From Daucus carota subsp. sativus (lineage: Eukaryota; Streptophyta; Magnoliopsida; Apiales; Apiaceae): a stretch of 64,000 nucleotides of DNA. A model generated the notes under the pieces. It did not search any database. It was not told where the DNA came from and saw only the letters and a program-made list of their open reading frames with translations. The stretch covers positions 20,086,058 through 20,150,057 of the forward strand of contig NC_030388.2 in the NCBI RefSeq assembly GCF_001625215.2. Reading direction: 5' to 3'. The position numbers and the translations under genes are program-made. Below, in pieces: positions 62,269 to 64,000 of the stretch (positions are counted from its first letter, which is position 1; every line of letters starts with the position of its first letter).

Positions 62269-63081
62269 CACTACAAGAAAACAGGTCAAAACCGACTGAC
62301 TAAAGCCGACCGTCCAACATTTGCAGCCCTAAAACTGACTGACAGTCACGTGGTCGGTTATATCTCGTCAAAGCAACTAAACGACAATTTTCTGTGTGAC
62401 GTGGCAACACATAAAACTGACCGTAGTGCACGGTCGGTTATGTGTACTATGACATGGCACAAGCATGACCGACCGTTTTCTGTGGTCGGTTATGCGTTCT
62501 GCGAAAATATAATAAAAAATTAATTTAAATAAAAATATATGTACATTAGTCCCTTAAAACGACGTCGTTTTTTTTGTTTGGTACTAAAACCGACCACATA
62601 AGTTATACACAATTCCAGAATACCAACCGTCTTCTTTACCAAACGGTCAGTTATGTGTTGGTCGGTTATACAAATCAGGAAACCGTACTGGGCTAAACCA
62701 GACCGTGTCATAACCGACCGCACATAACTGACCGTGTGTGAAGGTTTGACCACGGTCGGTTTTATATCTGGTCAACAGAGAATAAAAGGGACATAACCGA
62801 CCATAGAGGGTGGTCGGTTTTACGGGTCAGTTCTAACGTGGTATGACACCTGTTGCCACGTGGTGACAGGTGTCAGAATGTGGGACCATATTTTTGAGAA
62901 TCTAAAATCACATAACCGACCATCATTACGGTCGGTTATAAGTGTTAAACACGACCAATTTGCATAACCGATCAGGTTTTAACCGACCACCGTCAGCGGT
63001 CGGTTTTAGCTGTATAACCGACCGATAACCTTCACAACCGACCATTTTTCGTGGTCGGTTTTGACCTGTTTTCCTGTAGTG
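62269..63081. mobile_element. non-autonomous CACTA element, 813 bp
   Basis: Ends CACTACAAGAAAACAGG / CCTGTTTTCCTGTAGTG, inverted over about 28 bp with one mismatch. The 3-bp flanks CGA and CAA match at 2 of 3. The interior is packed with ACCGACCG and CGGTCGGTTATG motifs in both orientations. No coding capacity. Confidence 0.85.
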
Positions 63082-63731
63082 CAATTTTTCTTTTTTATTT
63101 TTCACTATATTTATATAAGTAGATGTATATTTTTTTATATGAAACTCAATCAACAGCTCAAAAAATAAAAAAATATAAATGAAAATAATATTTTAAATTA
63201 TTTAAAATTAATTATACAAAAATATTTTATATCAAAATATACTCATTTCATCATTTAACCAAATACATTATATAAGAAATTATACATTAACTCCATATCA
63301 TACTAATGAGATTCTAACCTCATACCATCTCTAGAATCAAACTAACTTCTTAAAACGATTCAACAAGTTTCTCGTTGATCCCAATTGAACTCAACTGACA
63401 CTGGTCAACCGACAACCTTTGATACCTCAAATGCGTGACTAAAGTACTACTGAAAGGCTTAAAAAGTTTTACTGACCTATGGCCGGTTCAGTACGGGTTT
63501 AAATAATTTTATAAAATATATTATTTATTATAATTATAGTGTTGATATATTTGATTATATTATATGTGATCTTCTTAGATTACCACTACTAGACCTGTAT
63601 ATTAGAACTTTAGACTTCTAAAATGATTACAAATTAAATAAATTGAAATGTCATCAGAGATTAAAGACTCTATTAACGATTCTTATTATACACCTTTGGT
63701 CATAATTTCCACAAATTGGACTCCCCTAAAT
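63082..63731. other. AT-rich region, no gene seen
   Basis: No PT3 exon, complete transposon or RNA gene recognised. Confidence 0.45.
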
Positions 63732-64000
63732 TAGGGCTGTAAACGAACCGAGCTGTTCACGAACAAGTTCAGCTCGACTCGTTTAAAGCTCGACTCGGTT
63801 CGACTCGGTTCGTTATCGAGCTCGAGTTCGAACAAAAAAATTTGATCGTTAAGAAACTCGAGTCGAGTCGAGTCGAGTTTTACTAGTGTTCGACTCGAGC
63901 TCGAGTCGAAATCGACTCGGTTTTTAGCGAACTCGAGTTCGAACAACAAAAAATGATCGTTTACCTCATCAATCATGCTCGACTCGTTTAGCAAAAACTC
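63732..64000. mobile_element. hAT-like element with CGACTCG arrays, cut by window end
   Basis: Starts TAGGGCTGTAAACGA, matching the ends of 30413-31014 and 35501-36117, then runs through GACTCGAGT-type arrays to the window edge. The right end is outside. Confidence 0.7.

Noticed and set aside
62269-63081. Repeated ACCGACCG motifs considered as a CRISPR-like array
   Set aside because: Spacing and orientation are irregular, CACTA termini bound it, and the genome is a plant's.

Overview
This is plant nuclear DNA: an AT-rich window with genes split by many short introns, large intergenic stretches, and dense small transposons (hAT, CACTA, PIF/Harbinger and Stowaway types). Two F6'H/C2'H-type dioxygenases, three UbiA prenyltransferases of the aromatic (coumarin/homogentisate) type and a CYP71-clan P450 occur together. 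This combination fits a coumarin-producing lineage, most likely Apiaceae (inference, not proven here).

Layout. At 47-5937 (+) lies an oxidosqualene cyclase (OSC) pseudogene, exons 3-18, with its first two exons left of the window. At 7589-14132 (+) lies an intact tandem copy of 18 exons and 758 aa. Both are cycloartenol-synthase-like, but both carry Gln and Val where cycloartenol synthases have His477 and Ile481. A 5.0-kb CACTA transposon with perfect 30-bp ends fills 15345-20375. A first dioxygenase (C2'H-A, +) is at 22560-23956. A TE-rich stretch follows, including a TRIM retroelement at 29865-30181. Prenyltransferase PT1 (-) is at 31761-35099, and a second dioxygenase (C2'H-B, -) at 37775-39166. 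The P450 (+) is at 43713-45486. PT2 (-) spans 48662-56402 with a 4.3-kb first intron. The 3' half of PT3 (-) is at 60165-61579. The right end holds an 813-bp non-autonomous CACTA element and the start of a hAT-like element.

How the genes may work together (inference). An F6'H/C2'H enzyme ortho-hydroxylates a hydroxycinnamoyl-CoA, which lactonises to umbelliferone or scopoletin. A plastid UbiA enzyme adds a prenyl group to the coumarin ring, and a P450 then oxidises or cyclises the product. All three enzyme classes lie within 40 kb, so 22.5-61.6 kb reads as a candidate prenylated-coumarin/furanocoumarin gene cluster. The neighbouring OSC pair is a different pathway (triterpene/sterol), and I see no evidence that it belongs to the cluster.

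Exon limits were set by hand from GT/GC-AG signals, reading frame and family conservation. The complete models sum to whole codons (758, 351, 350, 351, 507 and 387 aa). No database search was possible, so substrate assignments remain open.
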